The notes beneath the pieces were generated by a model. That model was given only the letters and a program-made list of their open reading frames with translations, had not been told where the DNA came from and ran no database searches. The translations under genes were made by a program, and so were the position numbers. From Polaribacter sp. Z022 (GTDB taxonomy: Bacteria > Bacteroidota > Bacteroidia > Flavobacteriales > Flavobacteriaceae), in NCBI RefSeq assembly GCF_023555495.1, contig NZ_JALCZO010000001.1:496001-560000 (forward strand): 64,000 nt of DNA, read 5' to 3'. Below are positions 24,807-34,559 of this stretch, one piece after another (position 1 is the first letter of the stretch; each line of letters begins with the position of its first letter).

Positions 24807-27605
24807 ATGATAAAAAATTTTTTACTTCTTGCGTTTATAGCTTTTAGTAGTGTAGCTATGGTTGGCCAAACCACTGTTACAGGTACAGTTAAAGACGCAA
24901 AAACAGGAGAAACAATTCCTGGAGCCAACATTAAGATTTCTAGAAAATCTGTTGGTACTAACTCTGATTTTGACGGAAACTTTGTTTTAAAAGTTTCAGA
25001 AAAACCACCTTTTACTATAGAAATCTCTGTTTTAGGGTTTCATACAGAAAAAGTTGAAATTACTAAAAACAACCAGAAGGTTGAGGTTAGTTTAAGAGAA
25101 AATGCAACTTCATTAGATGAGATTGTAGTTTCTGCTTCTAGGACTCCAGAACGTATTATGGAATCTCCTGTTACCGTTGAAAGAATGGATAGTAGAGCTA
25201 TTAAAAATACCTCTGCTCCAAGTTTTTATGATGGGTTAGAAAATTTAAAAGGAGTAGATATTAATACAAACAGTTTAACTTTTAAATCTGTTAATACACG
25301 TGGATTTGCTACGTTTTCTAATACACGTTTTATGCAATTAGTAGATGGTATGGATAATTCATCACCAGCACTAAACTTTGCTTTAGGAAATTTATTAGGA
25401 ATGTCTGAATTAGATGTAAAAACTGTAGAGTTACTTCCAGGTGCTTCATCTGCATTATATGGTGCAAACGCATTTAATGGAATTATGTTTATGACAAGTA
25501 AAAGCCCTTTTGATGACCAAGGAATTAGTCTTTCTTTAAAAACAGGATTAACTAGTCAAGAAGCTGCAGGAGATAATAAATATTATGACTTTAATATTAG
25601 ATTAGCACATGCTTTTTCAGATAAATTTGCAGCGAAAGCTACACTATCGTATTTAGATGGTACAGAATGGCATGCTACAGATTATAGAAATACATTTAAT
25701 GGAGAATATATTTCTGGAGATAGAAATTCTGATAGAAATTATGATGGATTAAATGTTTATGGAGATGAGGTTTCTACTAATTTAAGAGGTGTTGCAGAAA
25801 CATTAGAAGGTCTTGGTATCTTACCAAATGGAGCTGCTGCTTTAGTGCCAAGTGAAAGTGTAAGTAGAACTGGTTATAATGAAAGCGATTTAATGAGCTA
25901 TGAGGCTAAAAGTTTAAAATTTGGAGCATCATTAAACTATCGTCCTTTTGGTAATGATAGGTTAGAAATTATTTGGAATTCTAAAGTTGGTGTTGGAAAC
26001 ACTATTTACCAAGGAACAAATAGATATAACATTAAGAATTTCTTAATGCAACAACATAAATTAGAATTAAGAGGTAAAAATTTCTTTGTTAGAGGTTATG
26101 TAACAAGTGAAGATGCTGGTGATTCTTATGATACTCGTTTTGCTGCAATTAATATTAATAGATCTTGGAAAGATGATAACACTTGGTTTGGAGAATATAC
26201 TGGAGCTTTTGTACAAGGAACTTTAGGTGGTTTAAACGCAGATCAAGCTCATGCATTAGCAAGACAAACAGCTGAAACAGGTAGATTATTACCAGGAACA
26301 GATGGTTTTAAAGCTGCTTTTGATAAAGTTGTTGCAGATCCAGATTTGTTAACAGGATCTAAATTTCAAGACAACACTAAATTATACCACTCAGATGCAA
26401 ACTATAATTTTCAAGATTATATAGATTGGGCTGAGATTCAGGTTGGTGGTTCATACAGAAGATATGCTTTAAACTCTAATGGAAGTATTTTTACAGATTA
26501 CGATGGTCCTATTAATTATGATGAATTTGGAGTTTATACCCAATTACAAAAGAAATTTTTAGAAGATGATCGTTTAAAGTTTACTACATCTTTACGTTAT
26601 GACAAAGCACAAAATTTCGATGGAAATTTTTCTCCAAGAATATCTTTAGCATATGCAGCTGGTGAAAATAAAAATCAAAACTTTAGAGGATCTTTTCAAA
26701 CAGGATTTAGAAATCCAACTACACAAGATCAATACATTGGTTTAAATGCTGGTAGAGCATTTTTAGTTGGTGGTGCTCCAGATAATTTAGATAGATATAC
26801 AACAACGCCATTATCTGTTAGTGGTTCAGGACAAGCATTTACAAATTCTACAACAGTTGGTGTTTCTGGTAGACAAGCGTATGAAAATTCTTTTTCTGCA
26901 GAATCTGTTGTAAATGGAACTTTCCAAAAATCTAATGTTACTTTAGTAAAACCAGAAAAAGTTACAGCTTTTGAAGTTGGTTATAGAGGAATTGTAGAAG
27001 CTGAACAATCTAACATTGCAATCGATTTAAGTGTTTACTACAATCAATATGAAGATTTTATTGCAAACAAAAACGTAGTTGTTCCTTTTTACGGTACAGT
27101 AGGAGATAATACATTGTCTTTATTAGCACTTCAAAATGGAGATTACACAGCATTTCAAACCTATACAAACTCTGCAGCAGATATTAGTTCTTATGGTGTA
27201 ACAATTGGTTTAGATACTAAGGTTTTTAATGGGTTTAATTTAGGTGTAAATTATACATTTGCTAAGTTTGATTTTGACCAAGCTTCTGATCCAGATTTTG
27301 AAGCAGGATTTAACACTCCAGAACATAAAGTAAAATTACAGTTTGGTAAAAGAGATTTATTTGAAAATTTTGGTTTTAATATTAATGCAAGATGGCAAGA
27401 TGAATATAGATGGGAATCTACTTTCTTAGACGCAACCATAGCTTCTAGAACAGTGATTGATGCTCAAGTTAACTATACAGTTCCTTCTTGGAAATCTGTA
27501 TTTAAATTAGGTGGATCTAATTTAACAGGTAAAGAGTATTTAAGTGCTCCTGGTGTTGGTGCAGTTGGTTCTCAATATTACCTTTCTTGGACAATTAATA
27601 ACTAA
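24807..27605 (+). CDS. TonB-dependent outer-membrane receptor
   Basis: A 932-residue protein. It has a signal peptide (about 1-20), a carboxypeptidase-regulatory-like beta-sandwich typical of Bacteroidetes receptors (about 22-105, TVTGTVKDAKTGETIPGANI), a plug domain (about 110-230, LDEIVVSASRTPERIMESPVTV and LLPGASSALYGANAFNGI) and a 22-strand barrel to the C-terminus. It lacks SusC-specific features, and no SusD gene follows; the next gene is an SGNH-hydrolase lipoprotein 14 bp downstream, so the pair probably handles one substrate, perhaps an ester or lipid. The ligand is unknown. Confidence 0.93.
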   Translation: MIKNFLLLAFIAFSSVAMVGQTTVTGTVKDAKTGETIPGANIKISRKSVGTNSDFDGNFVLKVSEKPPFTIEISVLGFHTEKVEITKNNQKVEVSLRENATSLDEIVVSASRTPERIMESPVTVERMDSRAIKNTSAPSFYDGLENLKGVDINTNSLTFKSVNTRGFATFSNTRFMQLVDGMDNSSPALNFALGNLLGMSELDVKTVELLPGASSALYGANAFNGIMFMTSKSPFDDQGISLSLKTGLTSQEAAGDNKYYDFNIRLAHAFSDKFAAKATLSYLDGTEWHATDYRNTFNGEYISGDRNSDRNYDGLNVYGDEVSTNLRGVAETLEGLGILPNGAAALVPSESVSRTGYNESDLMSYEAKSLKFGASLNYRPFGNDRLEIIWNSKVGVGNTIYQGTNRYNIKNFLMQQHKLELRGKNFFVRGYVTSEDAGDSYDTRFAAININRSWKDDNTWFGEYTGAFVQGTLGGLNADQAHALARQTAETGRLLPGTDGFKAAFDKVVADPDLLTGSKFQDNTKLYHSDANYNFQDYIDWAEIQVGGSYRRYALNSNGSIFTDYDGPINYDEFGVYTQLQKKFLEDDRLKFTTSLRYDKAQNFDGNFSPRISLAYAAGENKNQNFRGSFQTGFRNPTTQDQYIGLNAGRAFLVGGAPDNLDRYTTTPLSVSGSGQAFTNSTTVGVSGRQAYENSFSAESVVNGTFQKSNVTLVKPEKVTAFEVGYRGIVEAEQSNIAIDLSVYYNQYEDFIANKNVVVPFYGTVGDNTLSLLALQNGDYTAFQTYTNSAADISSYGVTIGLDTKVFNGFNLGVNYTFAKFDFDQASDPDFEAGFNTPEHKVKLQFGKRDLFENFGFNINARWQDEYRWESTFLDATIASRTVIDAQVNYTVPSWKSVFKLGGSNLTGKEYLSAPGVGAVGSQYYLSWTINN

Positions 27606-27619
27606 AAAAATAAAATTTC

Positions 27620-29155
27620 ATGAAGAATTATAAATATATAGGATTGTGTCTTTTAGCTCTTAGTTTTGCATCTTGTGATGTAAATAATGAGTTAGATACA
27701 ATACCAGAAGAAGTAGTAGCAGAAGTAGAATTAAATGTAAACGGATTAGATTTTTCTAAGTACGTTTCTATTGGTGCTTCTTTTACTGCAGGTTTTACAG
27801 ATAATGCTTTGTTTGTAGCAGCACAAGAAAATTCTTTCCCAAATATTTTAGCAGGAAAGTTTGGTGTAGAATTTAACCAACCTTTAATGAATGATAATAT
27901 TGGAGGTTTACTTTTAGGAGGTAATGTTATTCAAGGACCTAGATTGTATTTTAATGGAGCAGCACCAGCTGTTTTAGACGCTACACCATCTACAGAAGTA
28001 ACTTCTCCTGTTACAGGAAGTTTAAATAATTTTGGTGTACCAGGTGCTAAAAGTTTTCATTTTGTTGCACCAGGATATGGAAATGTTGCAGGAGTTTCTT
28101 TAGGTTTAGCAAACCCTTATTACGCAAGGTTTGCTTCTAGTGCAACTTCAACAGTTTTAGGTGATGCTATGGCACAATCACCAACGTTTTTTACATTATC
28201 TGAAGTTGGAGGTAATGACGTTTTAGGATACGCACTTTCGGGTGGTTCTGGAACAGATCAAACAGGAAATTTTGACCCATCAACTTATGGTAGTTCAGAT
28301 ATAACAGATCCTGTAGTTTTTGGAAATGTATTTAATAGCATGGTTTCTACATTAACTGCTGGTGGAGCAAAAGGTGTAATTGCTAATGTACCTTACATTA
28401 CTACTTTAGCTCACTTTACTACTGTACCACACAATGCTATTCCTTTAGATGCAGCAACAGCAACCGCTGTAAATTCTGCTTATGCTCCTTATAATGGAGG
28501 TATTCAACAAGCATTTGCAGGTTTAGTACAATTAAAGTTAATGACGCAAGCACAAGCTGATGCTGAAATTGCAAAAAGAACAATTACTTTTGCAGCAGGT
28601 CAAAATGCAGTTGTTATTGTTGATGAAGACTTAACAGATTTAGAAGCTTTAAATCCTGCTTTTGCTGGATTAAAACAATACAGACAAGCTACTGCAGATG
28701 ATTTATTGGTATTATCTAGTTCTTCTTTCTTAGGTACTTTAGCGGATCCAAATAACCCTGCAAGTGTAAATGGTGTAGGTGTTCCTTTAGCAGATAAATG
28801 GGTAGTTACACCTGAAGAGCAATTGGCTATTAAAACAGCTACAGATGCTTATAATGCTGTTATAGAAAATGTAGCATCATCTAACCCAAACATTGCATTA
28901 GTAGACTTTAAAGGAGTTTTACAAGAAGCTTCTTCTGGAATTGCTTTTGATGGTTATACTTTAACTACAAATTTAGTTATGGGTGGTTTAATTAGTTTAG
29001 ATGGTGTTCATCTTACTGCAAGAGGATATGCTTTAATGGCTAACAAAGTTTTAGCAGCTATAGATTCTAAATTTGGATCTAACTTTAAAACTGCAACAGG
29101 AGGTTTAGCAAAAGCTGGAGATTATCCTACAAACTATTCTCCAACTCTACGTTAA
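27620..29155 (+). CDS. SGNH/GDSL-type hydrolase lipoprotein
   Basis: A 511-residue lipoprotein with its lipobox ending at Cys19 (LSFASC). The SGNH blocks can be traced: block I as YVSIGASFTAGFTD (the GDS variant G-A-S, nucleophile Ser), the Gly/Asn blocks as FGVPGAKS and EVGGNDVLGYA, and block V as LDGVHLTARGYALMANKVL with the Asp-x-x-His pair. The middle part is enlarged compared with simple GDSL esterases. It is predicted to be surface- or periplasm-anchored and to hydrolyse an ester for the adjacent TonB receptor; the substrate is not known. A strong terminator follows. Confidence 0.85.
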   Translation: MKNYKYIGLCLLALSFASCDVNNELDTIPEEVVAEVELNVNGLDFSKYVSIGASFTAGFTDNALFVAAQENSFPNILAGKFGVEFNQPLMNDNIGGLLLGGNVIQGPRLYFNGAAPAVLDATPSTEVTSPVTGSLNNFGVPGAKSFHFVAPGYGNVAGVSLGLANPYYARFASSATSTVLGDAMAQSPTFFTLSEVGGNDVLGYALSGGSGTDQTGNFDPSTYGSSDITDPVVFGNVFNSMVSTLTAGGAKGVIANVPYITTLAHFTTVPHNAIPLDAATATAVNSAYAPYNGGIQQAFAGLVQLKLMTQAQADAEIAKRTITFAAGQNAVVIVDEDLTDLEALNPAFAGLKQYRQATADDLLVLSSSSFLGTLADPNNPASVNGVGVPLADKWVVTPEEQLAIKTATDAYNAVIENVASSNPNIALVDFKGVLQEASSGIAFDGYTLTTNLVMGGLISLDGVHLTARGYALMANKVLAAIDSKFGSNFKTATGGLAKAGDYPTNYSPTLR

Positions 29156-29173
29156 TAGAATATTATAATTATA

Positions 29174-29209
29174 AAAAAAGGTTGAGAATTTAAATTCTCA
29201 ACCTTTTTT
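29174..29209. terminator. bidirectional intrinsic terminator
   Basis: Perfect 18-bp palindrome arms (29174-29191 and 29192-29209), core GGTTGAGAATTT, with A6 in front and T6 behind. It lies between the SGNH lipoprotein gene and the convergent sufS. Confidence 0.88.
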
Positions 29210-29228
29210 GTTTTTATAAAAGATGTAA

Positions 29229-30443
29229 TTATGATAACATCATTGCTGCTCTTTTTAAACCAGCAACTAAAACATCTATTTCTGCTTTAGTATTGTAAAA
29301 AGAAAAAGAAGCTCTAATTGTACCAGGAATTTTATAGAAATCCATAATTGGTTGTGCACAATGATGCCCTGTTCTTACAGCAATTCCTAATTTATCTAAA
29401 ATAGAGCCAATATCATAAGGATGTATACTATCAATATTAAAAGAAATTACAGCTGTTTTTTCTGATGATGTTCCAAATATTTTTAAACCATCAATTTTTA
29501 ATAACTCTTGAGTACCATATTCTAAAAGTTCATTTTCATATGCCGCAATATTATTAAAACCAACTGAATTCATATAATCTATTGCTGTACCAAAAGCGAT
29601 TCCTCCACAAATATTTGGAGTTCCTGCTTCAAATTTATGAGGCAAACCTGCATATGTAGTTTTTACAAAACTTACAGTTTCAATCATTTCTCCTCCACCT
29701 TGATAAGGAGGCAATTTTTCTAACCATTCTTGTTTTCCATACAACAAACCAACTCCTGTTGGGCCACATAATTTGTGAGCAGAAGCTACATAAAAATCTA
29801 CATCTAAAGCTTGTACATCTGGTTTTATATGTGGTGTTGCTTGAGCCCCATCAATTAAAACAGCAGCATTTACTTTATGAGCTGCATCAATAATTTCTTT
29901 GATAGGGTTTATAGTTCCTAATGCATTAGAAACGTGATTACAAAACACCAATTTTGTCTTTGAATTTAATAAACTGTAATAAACATCCATTTGTAAAGAA
30001 CCCTCTTCATTCATAGGAATTACCTTTAAAACTGCACCCGTTTTTTCGCAGAGCATTTGCCATGGAACAATATTAGAATGATGCTCTAAAGCAGAAACTA
30101 TAATTTCATCACCATTATTTAAAAGAGATGCAAAACCAGAAGCAACCATGTTTATACTATGTGTTGTACCTGAAGTTAAAATAATTTCGTAGGCTTTTTT
30201 TGCATTAAAATGTTTTTGAATTTTAATACGAGCTTCTTCATATTTATCTGTAGCTACTTGACTTAAAGTGTGTACGCCTCTGTGAATATTAGCATTGTAA
30301 TTGCTATAATAATCAACAATAGTATCAATAACTACTTGTGGAGTTTGAGAGGTAGCTGCATTATCAAAATACACTAAAGGTTTTCCATGAATCGTTTTTT
30401 TTAGAATCGGAAAATCTTCACGAATTTTATCAACATTTATCAT
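29229..30443 (-). CDS. sufS: cysteine desulfurase SufS
   Basis: PLP-dependent enzyme that takes sulfur from cysteine for Fe-S cluster assembly. The 404-residue protein has the class V aminotransferase/NifS-II features: YFDNAATSQTP, the PLP lysine in VASAHKLCGPTGVG, and the persulfide cysteine in the C-terminal loop R-T-G-H-H-C-A-Q-P. That loop marks the SufS/CsdA group that works with SufE or SufU; neither partner is in the window. It is separated from sufBCD (34.6-38.2 kb, same strand) by unrelated genes. Confidence 0.96.
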   Translation of the reverse strand: MINVDKIREDFPILKKTIHGKPLVYFDNAATSQTPQVVIDTIVDYYSNYNANIHRGVHTLSQVATDKYEEARIKIQKHFNAKKAYEIILTSGTTHSINMVASGFASLLNNGDEIIVSALEHHSNIVPWQMLCEKTGAVLKVIPMNEEGSLQMDVYYSLLNSKTKLVFCNHVSNALGTINPIKEIIDAAHKVNAAVLIDGAQATPHIKPDVQALDVDFYVASAHKLCGPTGVGLLYGKQEWLEKLPPYQGGGEMIETVSFVKTTYAGLPHKFEAGTPNICGGIAFGTAIDYMNSVGFNNIAAYENELLEYGTQELLKIDGLKIFGTSSEKTAVISFNIDSIHPYDIGSILDKLGIAVRTGHHCAQPIMDFYKIPGTIRASFSFYNTKAEIDVLVAGLKRAAMMLS

Positions 30444-30515
30444 ACGAATAAATTTAAGTTACAAAGATAAACGTTGATTTTTTAAACTTGTAAAAAAGAC
30501 AATAAGAATTTCTTA

Positions 30516-30785
30516 TTACACTACTTTAGAAACTAATTTAATTAAAAAACCTACACCATTTTGAATGTTTGATATTGCTGTAGCTTTTTGATTATTTGCT
30601 AAAGAAGCATCATTAATTTGTTGTAAAACTTTTACGGCATTAGCATTTGTAATTTTACTTTCAGAAATAAACGAATCTATTTCTACTGTTTTTAAACTTG
30701 TTAAACTTGCTAATTGATTTTTTAAATCTGTGTCTGTTTGGTTGCCTGCTTGTTCTGCTAAAGCATTCCAATCTATATCACTCAT
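30516..30785 (-). CDS. 89-residue uncharacterised helical protein
   Basis: A short, acidic, probably cytoplasmic protein (start MSDIDWNALAEQAGNQ) made of predicted helices, ending in a slightly hydrophobic helix (VGFLIKLVSKVV). No family recognised. It is the last gene of a tight three-gene - strand unit: the membrane protein overlaps the lipoprotein gene by 1 bp, and this gene follows after 7 bp. A role shared with the two envelope proteins is likely but unknown. Confidence 0.72.
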   Translation of the reverse strand: MSDIDWNALAEQAGNQTDTDLKNQLASLTSLKTVEIDSFISESKITNANAVKVLQQINDASLANNQKATAISNIQNGVGFLIKLVSKVV

Positions 30786-30792
30786 AATTGTT

Positions 30793-31377
30793 TTATTTAA
30801 TTAGTTTTTCAACTTTTAGTAGTTTATTCATCCCTAAGCCAGTTTTGTTTAAAATACTGTCTAATTTGCCTTCTATTTGCTTAAAATTAATTTTACTACC
30901 TGTTAATTGATTGATGCCTGATAACGCATTTTCTTCAGCATTTTTAACTTTAACTGCAGAATTTATAAGGTTTTGAAGAGATGCTGTAGCTTTAGCATAT
31001 GAAATAAAATTGGTGTTTAAATTAGTTACTATTTGTTGCTGTTGTTTTAATAATAAATCTTGTAAAGAGTCTCTTTTTCTGTTAATTACTGGTATTATTG
31101 CTCCAATAATATTGGGCAGCTCTTCTTTATAATCTACATTTTGAGGTAATAAACTTTGGTACTTCTTAATAATTGCTGGTGTATATTTATTGGTAATAAA
31201 TGTGTTTAAACGTTCTCTTTTTTCGTCAAATAATTGATTAACCAATGAAATGTTTAATTGATGCATTGCATCTCCTTCATCAATAATGTTTTTAGACAGT
31301 GATGAGGTAGCATTTGGTAAACTTGCACAAGATAAAAAGCTAACAATTATAACTAATGAAATTATATTTTTATACAT
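30793..31377 (-). CDS. uncharacterised lipoprotein with coiled-coil body
   Basis: A 194-residue protein with a lipoprotein signal (IIVSFLSC, Cys17) and a body that is almost all helix, with Gln/Asn/Leu-rich coiled-coil stretches (LLLKQQQQIVTNLNTNFISYAK). No catalytic motif. Its ATG overlaps the stop of the upstream membrane protein gene by one base, indicating translational coupling. It may line the periplasmic side of that membrane protein. Confidence 0.75.
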   Translation of the reverse strand: MYKNIISLVIIVSFLSCASLPNATSSLSKNIIDEGDAMHQLNISLVNQLFDEKRERLNTFITNKYTPAIIKKYQSLLPQNVDYKEELPNIIGAIIPVINRKRDSLQDLLLKQQQQIVTNLNTNFISYAKATASLQNLINSAVKVKNAEENALSGINQLTGSKINFKQIEGKLDSILNKTGLGMNKLLKVEKLIK

Positions 31378-32147
31378 TATGATATTGGGTTTGGAGTAAC
31401 GAAAATGTTTTTAATTCTATTGATAATTCCTTGTAAAATGCTAAAAATTGCATCCGAAGAAAAACCGCCTACCAAAGCAAGTATGCTTTTATTAAAAAGG
31501 TTTATTTGTTTTGGATCTGTGGTGTAAAATGAAATAATTTCAGACATTATTAAACCTGCAATTACTCCTAAGATAATTTGAGATAAATATCCTATCGAAT
31601 TTTCAGGAATTAATGCTCCTTTTTTTAAAGAAGCACTTACGTCTTTCAATAAAAAAAACAAAACACCTAAACCAGCTACAGAACCTAAATAAACAATATT
31701 TAGTAATAAAGGTAAGCCACTGTTATTCATCATTCCTTTGTCTAAAGAGTCATTATTAACTTCTGCAGACATACCTGTTGCTATATATGCAATTAAAAAG
31801 AAAACCGATAATAAAACTAAATTTCTAAGTAAAGGAAGTTTGTTAAAAATTGATTTACCATCGCTTTCTTGATTTAATTTTTTTGTAAATTCAATAGATT
31901 TTGGTGTTGCAGGCGCTACATTTTTGCACAATAAATTGTGAGCATTAATTAAATCATCAACATTACTATTTTGTATTAATGAGTTTATTTCAGTATTAAC
32001 AGTTATGCCATTGTAAACAGCAAATGATAGCATACTATTTATTTCTTTACTTAATTCTGTAATTACTTCATTAGATATACCTGGAACATTTTTTTGTATT
32101 GTTGGTTTTTTAGAATCTTTAATAGTTTTAGATGCTGTGGTTGTCAT
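31377..32147 (-). CDS. uncharacterised four-helix membrane protein
   Basis: A 256-residue protein with a Lys/Thr-rich cytoplasmic N-terminal domain (about residues 1-105) followed by four predicted membrane helices (about 108-128, 143-168, 183-205 and 220-240) and a short basic tail. The last helix region contains LALVGGFSSDAIFSILQGI. No transporter or enzyme family is recognised. It is the first gene of the three-gene unit ending at 30516. Confidence 0.75.
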   Translation of the reverse strand: MTTTASKTIKDSKKPTIQKNVPGISNEVITELSKEINSMLSFAVYNGITVNTEINSLIQNSNVDDLINAHNLLCKNVAPATPKSIEFTKKLNQESDGKSIFNKLPLLRNLVLLSVFFLIAYIATGMSAEVNNDSLDKGMMNNSGLPLLLNIVYLGSVAGLGVLFFLLKDVSASLKKGALIPENSIGYLSQIILGVIAGLIMSEIISFYTTDPKQINLFNKSILALVGGFSSDAIFSILQGIINRIKNIFVTPNPIS

Positions 32148-32302
32148 AATTAAAAAAAGTGTTTTGTGATTATATAAAACTAATAAAATCAGTAGTTTAA
32201 CGTTTAGATGTAAACCCCTTTTTTAAAATTCAGGTATTTTTACTGATGGGTATTTAATGTGTTTTTAATTCTTATTTTTACGATAACTAAACTTTTATAT
32301 AA

Positions 32303-33628
32303 ATGAAAATTGTAAAAAGAATATTATTACTTCTATTGGTTATTATCATAATTGCTGTTGTTTATAATTATCCTAAACTGAATATTTTAGCAGGATATTC
32401 TGCAAAAAACACTGCTTCATCTGTTTTTGTAGCTAATAGAACTTTAGCGTTTACAGATAAAAACGATAATAATTTTTCTCCAATACATTTAGCTTCTGAC
32501 GAGTTATCATTAGAATCTAAAACTGCAACCTCTTCTGCTTTTGGTTTGTTAACTAGAAAAGCTTTTTTTAGAGAAGGTTTAGGCTCTGTTTTGGCTTTAG
32601 ATGATAATGACGTTTCTAAAAAATATTTAATCCCTAAAAGAACAAATACCTCTAGTGACACACTAGCTTATCCTTATGGAAAAGCAAAGCAAAAAGACAC
32701 CATTTTTAAAAACATAAATTATGATAAACTACATAAAGCTATCGATTTTTTGTTTGATTCTATTAATAAAACTAGAGCAACAGTTATTATTTATAAAAAT
32801 CAAATTATAGCAGAAAGGTATGCTAATGGTTTTACAGAAAATTCTAAAATCTTAGGTTGGTCTATGACAAAAAGTATTACCTCTACTTTGTTTGGAGTTT
32901 TAGAATATCAAGGAAAAATTAATGTGCAAGATAAAGCACCTATTGATGCTTGGAAAAATGATGAAAGAAAAGAAATTACCATTCATAATTTGCTACAAAT
33001 GAATTCTGGTTTAGAATGGGATGAAGATTATAATACAATTTCAGATGTTTCTAAAATGTTGTTTTTAAGTAGAGATATGACTCAACAACAAATTCACAAA
33101 CCTTTTGTAGGAAAACCAAATGAAACTTGGAATTATTCTTCTGGAACAACAAATTTATTATCAGGAATTTTAAGAAGTCAATTTAAAACACATCAAGAAT
33201 ATTTAGATTTTTGGTATGCAGCTTTAATTGACAAAATAGGAATGAATTCTATGGTAGTTGAAGCAGATTTAGAAGGAAACTATGTGGGGTCTTCTTATGG
33301 TTGGGCAACTCCAAGAGATTGGGCAAAACTAGGGTTATTGTATTTACATAATGGATTATGGAATGGAGAACAATTATTTGATAAAAAATGGGTAAAATAC
33401 GCTACTACACCAACTCCTACATCTAATGGTTGGTATGGGGCTCAAATTTGGTTAAATGCAGGTAATAGGTATCCAGATGTGCCAAAAAACATGTATTCTT
33501 TTAATGGTTACCAAGGGCAGAATGTTTTTATTTTACCAGATCAAGATTTAGTAATTGTAAGAATGGGTTTAACTAAAAATGCTGATGTAAATGAGTTTTT
33601 AAAAGGGGTAATTGTTTCTATAAAATAA
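32303..33628 (+). CDS. membrane-anchored serine hydrolase, class C beta-lactamase family
   Basis: A 441-residue protein with one N-terminal membrane helix (about residues 5-24), then a penicillin-binding-protein/beta-lactamase-like domain. The nucleophile motif S-x-x-K is in GWSMTKSITS. The second motif is Y-S-S in WNYSSGTTNLL. The third-motif region lies before FNGYQGQNVFILPDQDLVIVRMG. This fold covers esterases, peptidases and carboxypeptidases; resistance to beta-lactams should not be assumed. It is transcribed alone, divergent from the three-gene envelope unit. Confidence 0.88.
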   Translation: MKIVKRILLLLLVIIIIAVVYNYPKLNILAGYSAKNTASSVFVANRTLAFTDKNDNNFSPIHLASDELSLESKTATSSAFGLLTRKAFFREGLGSVLALDDNDVSKKYLIPKRTNTSSDTLAYPYGKAKQKDTIFKNINYDKLHKAIDFLFDSINKTRATVIIYKNQIIAERYANGFTENSKILGWSMTKSITSTLFGVLEYQGKINVQDKAPIDAWKNDERKEITIHNLLQMNSGLEWDEDYNTISDVSKMLFLSRDMTQQQIHKPFVGKPNETWNYSSGTTNLLSGILRSQFKTHQEYLDFWYAALIDKIGMNSMVVEADLEGNYVGSSYGWATPRDWAKLGLLYLHNGLWNGEQLFDKKWVKYATTPTPTSNGWYGAQIWLNAGNRYPDVPKNMYSFNGYQGQNVFILPDQDLVIVRMGLTKNADVNEFLKGVIVSIK

Positions 33629-33736
33629 CAGTTATCTTTTAGAAACTTTGTTATTATTCTTTTATCAAAACAATTTAAGTAATTGGTATAACTTATTCTG
33701 CTATACCAGATGTACAATTAAGTGATTAGTTAAATT

Positions 33737-34258
33737 TTAAAGAGGTTCTATGTTTTTAATATTTACACCAACAAAACAATCGTCTGCACACTGATTATCT
33801 ACATAACCACAAGTAGAAATCATTCCTTCATTCTCTGTTTTAAGGTAGGTTGTTGTATTATTTCTCTCAATTAGCCAATCGTTTTGTGCTTTATTGTAAA
33901 TTTCTTGTAATGTAATTGGTTCTGCTCCGTTTTCATGAGTTCCTATTTCAGGTTTTTTTTCTGTCCATTGAAGTTCATCCTGATGAATATCTGTTGATAG
34001 ACCTTCTGTAGAAGTGTATTCAAAATCTCTTTGAATTATAATTCCATTTTCAATGGTTAATGTAGTTTCCCAACTAAAACCAACCCAAGAACTATTTGTA
34101 ATTGTAAATTTGTATGAGTTGTTAGTAGATTCTTTAAAGTTTAACCAATTTTTTCTACTGATTTCAAACTTGTTTTGGTATTCTAAATTGTTTGAATCAC
34201 AAGAGCTAAATATACTTCCGACTAAAATTAGAGTAAATAAATAAATTTTATTTTTCAT
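33737..34258 (-). CDS. lipoprotein, DUF6174-like
   Basis: A 173-residue lipoprotein (lipobox IFSSC, Cys20). The middle part follows the DUF6174 pattern: KNWLNFKESTNNSYKFTITN, a W-E-T-T-L-T-I strand, and a periodic helix LQEIYNKAQNDWLIE. The C-terminus has two or three cysteines (CGYVDNQCADDCF) that could form disulfides. Function unknown. Confidence 0.75.
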   Translation of the reverse strand: MKNKIYLFTLILVGSIFSSCDSNNLEYQNKFEISRKNWLNFKESTNNSYKFTITNSSWVGFSWETTLTIENGIIIQRDFEYTSTEGLSTDIHQDELQWTEKKPEIGTHENGAEPITLQEIYNKAQNDWLIERNNTTTYLKTENEGMISTCGYVDNQCADDCFVGVNIKNIEPL

Positions 34259-34505
34259 TTTTTGGAGTTTTATTTATAGATGCAATTTTATTAAAATGGT
34301 TGCGTAAAATTTACTACAAATAACATAAAATATTTTAAGAAACAGATAAAAACCAATATGTGAAGATACAACTGATATTATGAGTTGAGTAATTTATATA
34401 TAAAACCCATAATTTTTCTTCTGTTTTACAATCAATTTTAATCAAAAAATTAAGATAAAAACATACTTTTCAATTCTAGGAAATAGTAATGTAAATAGTT
34501 TTAAA

Positions 34506-34541
34506 TAAAAAAACCACGCTTATTAGCGTGGTTTTTTTATC
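34506..34541. terminator. bidirectional terminator in the gap before the DUF6174 lipoprotein gene
   Basis: Perfect 10-bp stem AAACCACGCT/AGCGTGGTTT (34511-34520 with 34525-34534) with a TATT loop, flanked by A and T runs. On the - strand it ends the suf operon. The rest of the 301-bp gap (34259-34505) is featureless AT-rich DNA that presumably holds the lipoprotein promoter. Confidence 0.88.
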
Positions 34542-34559
34542 TATATAAAGAAAATGATT

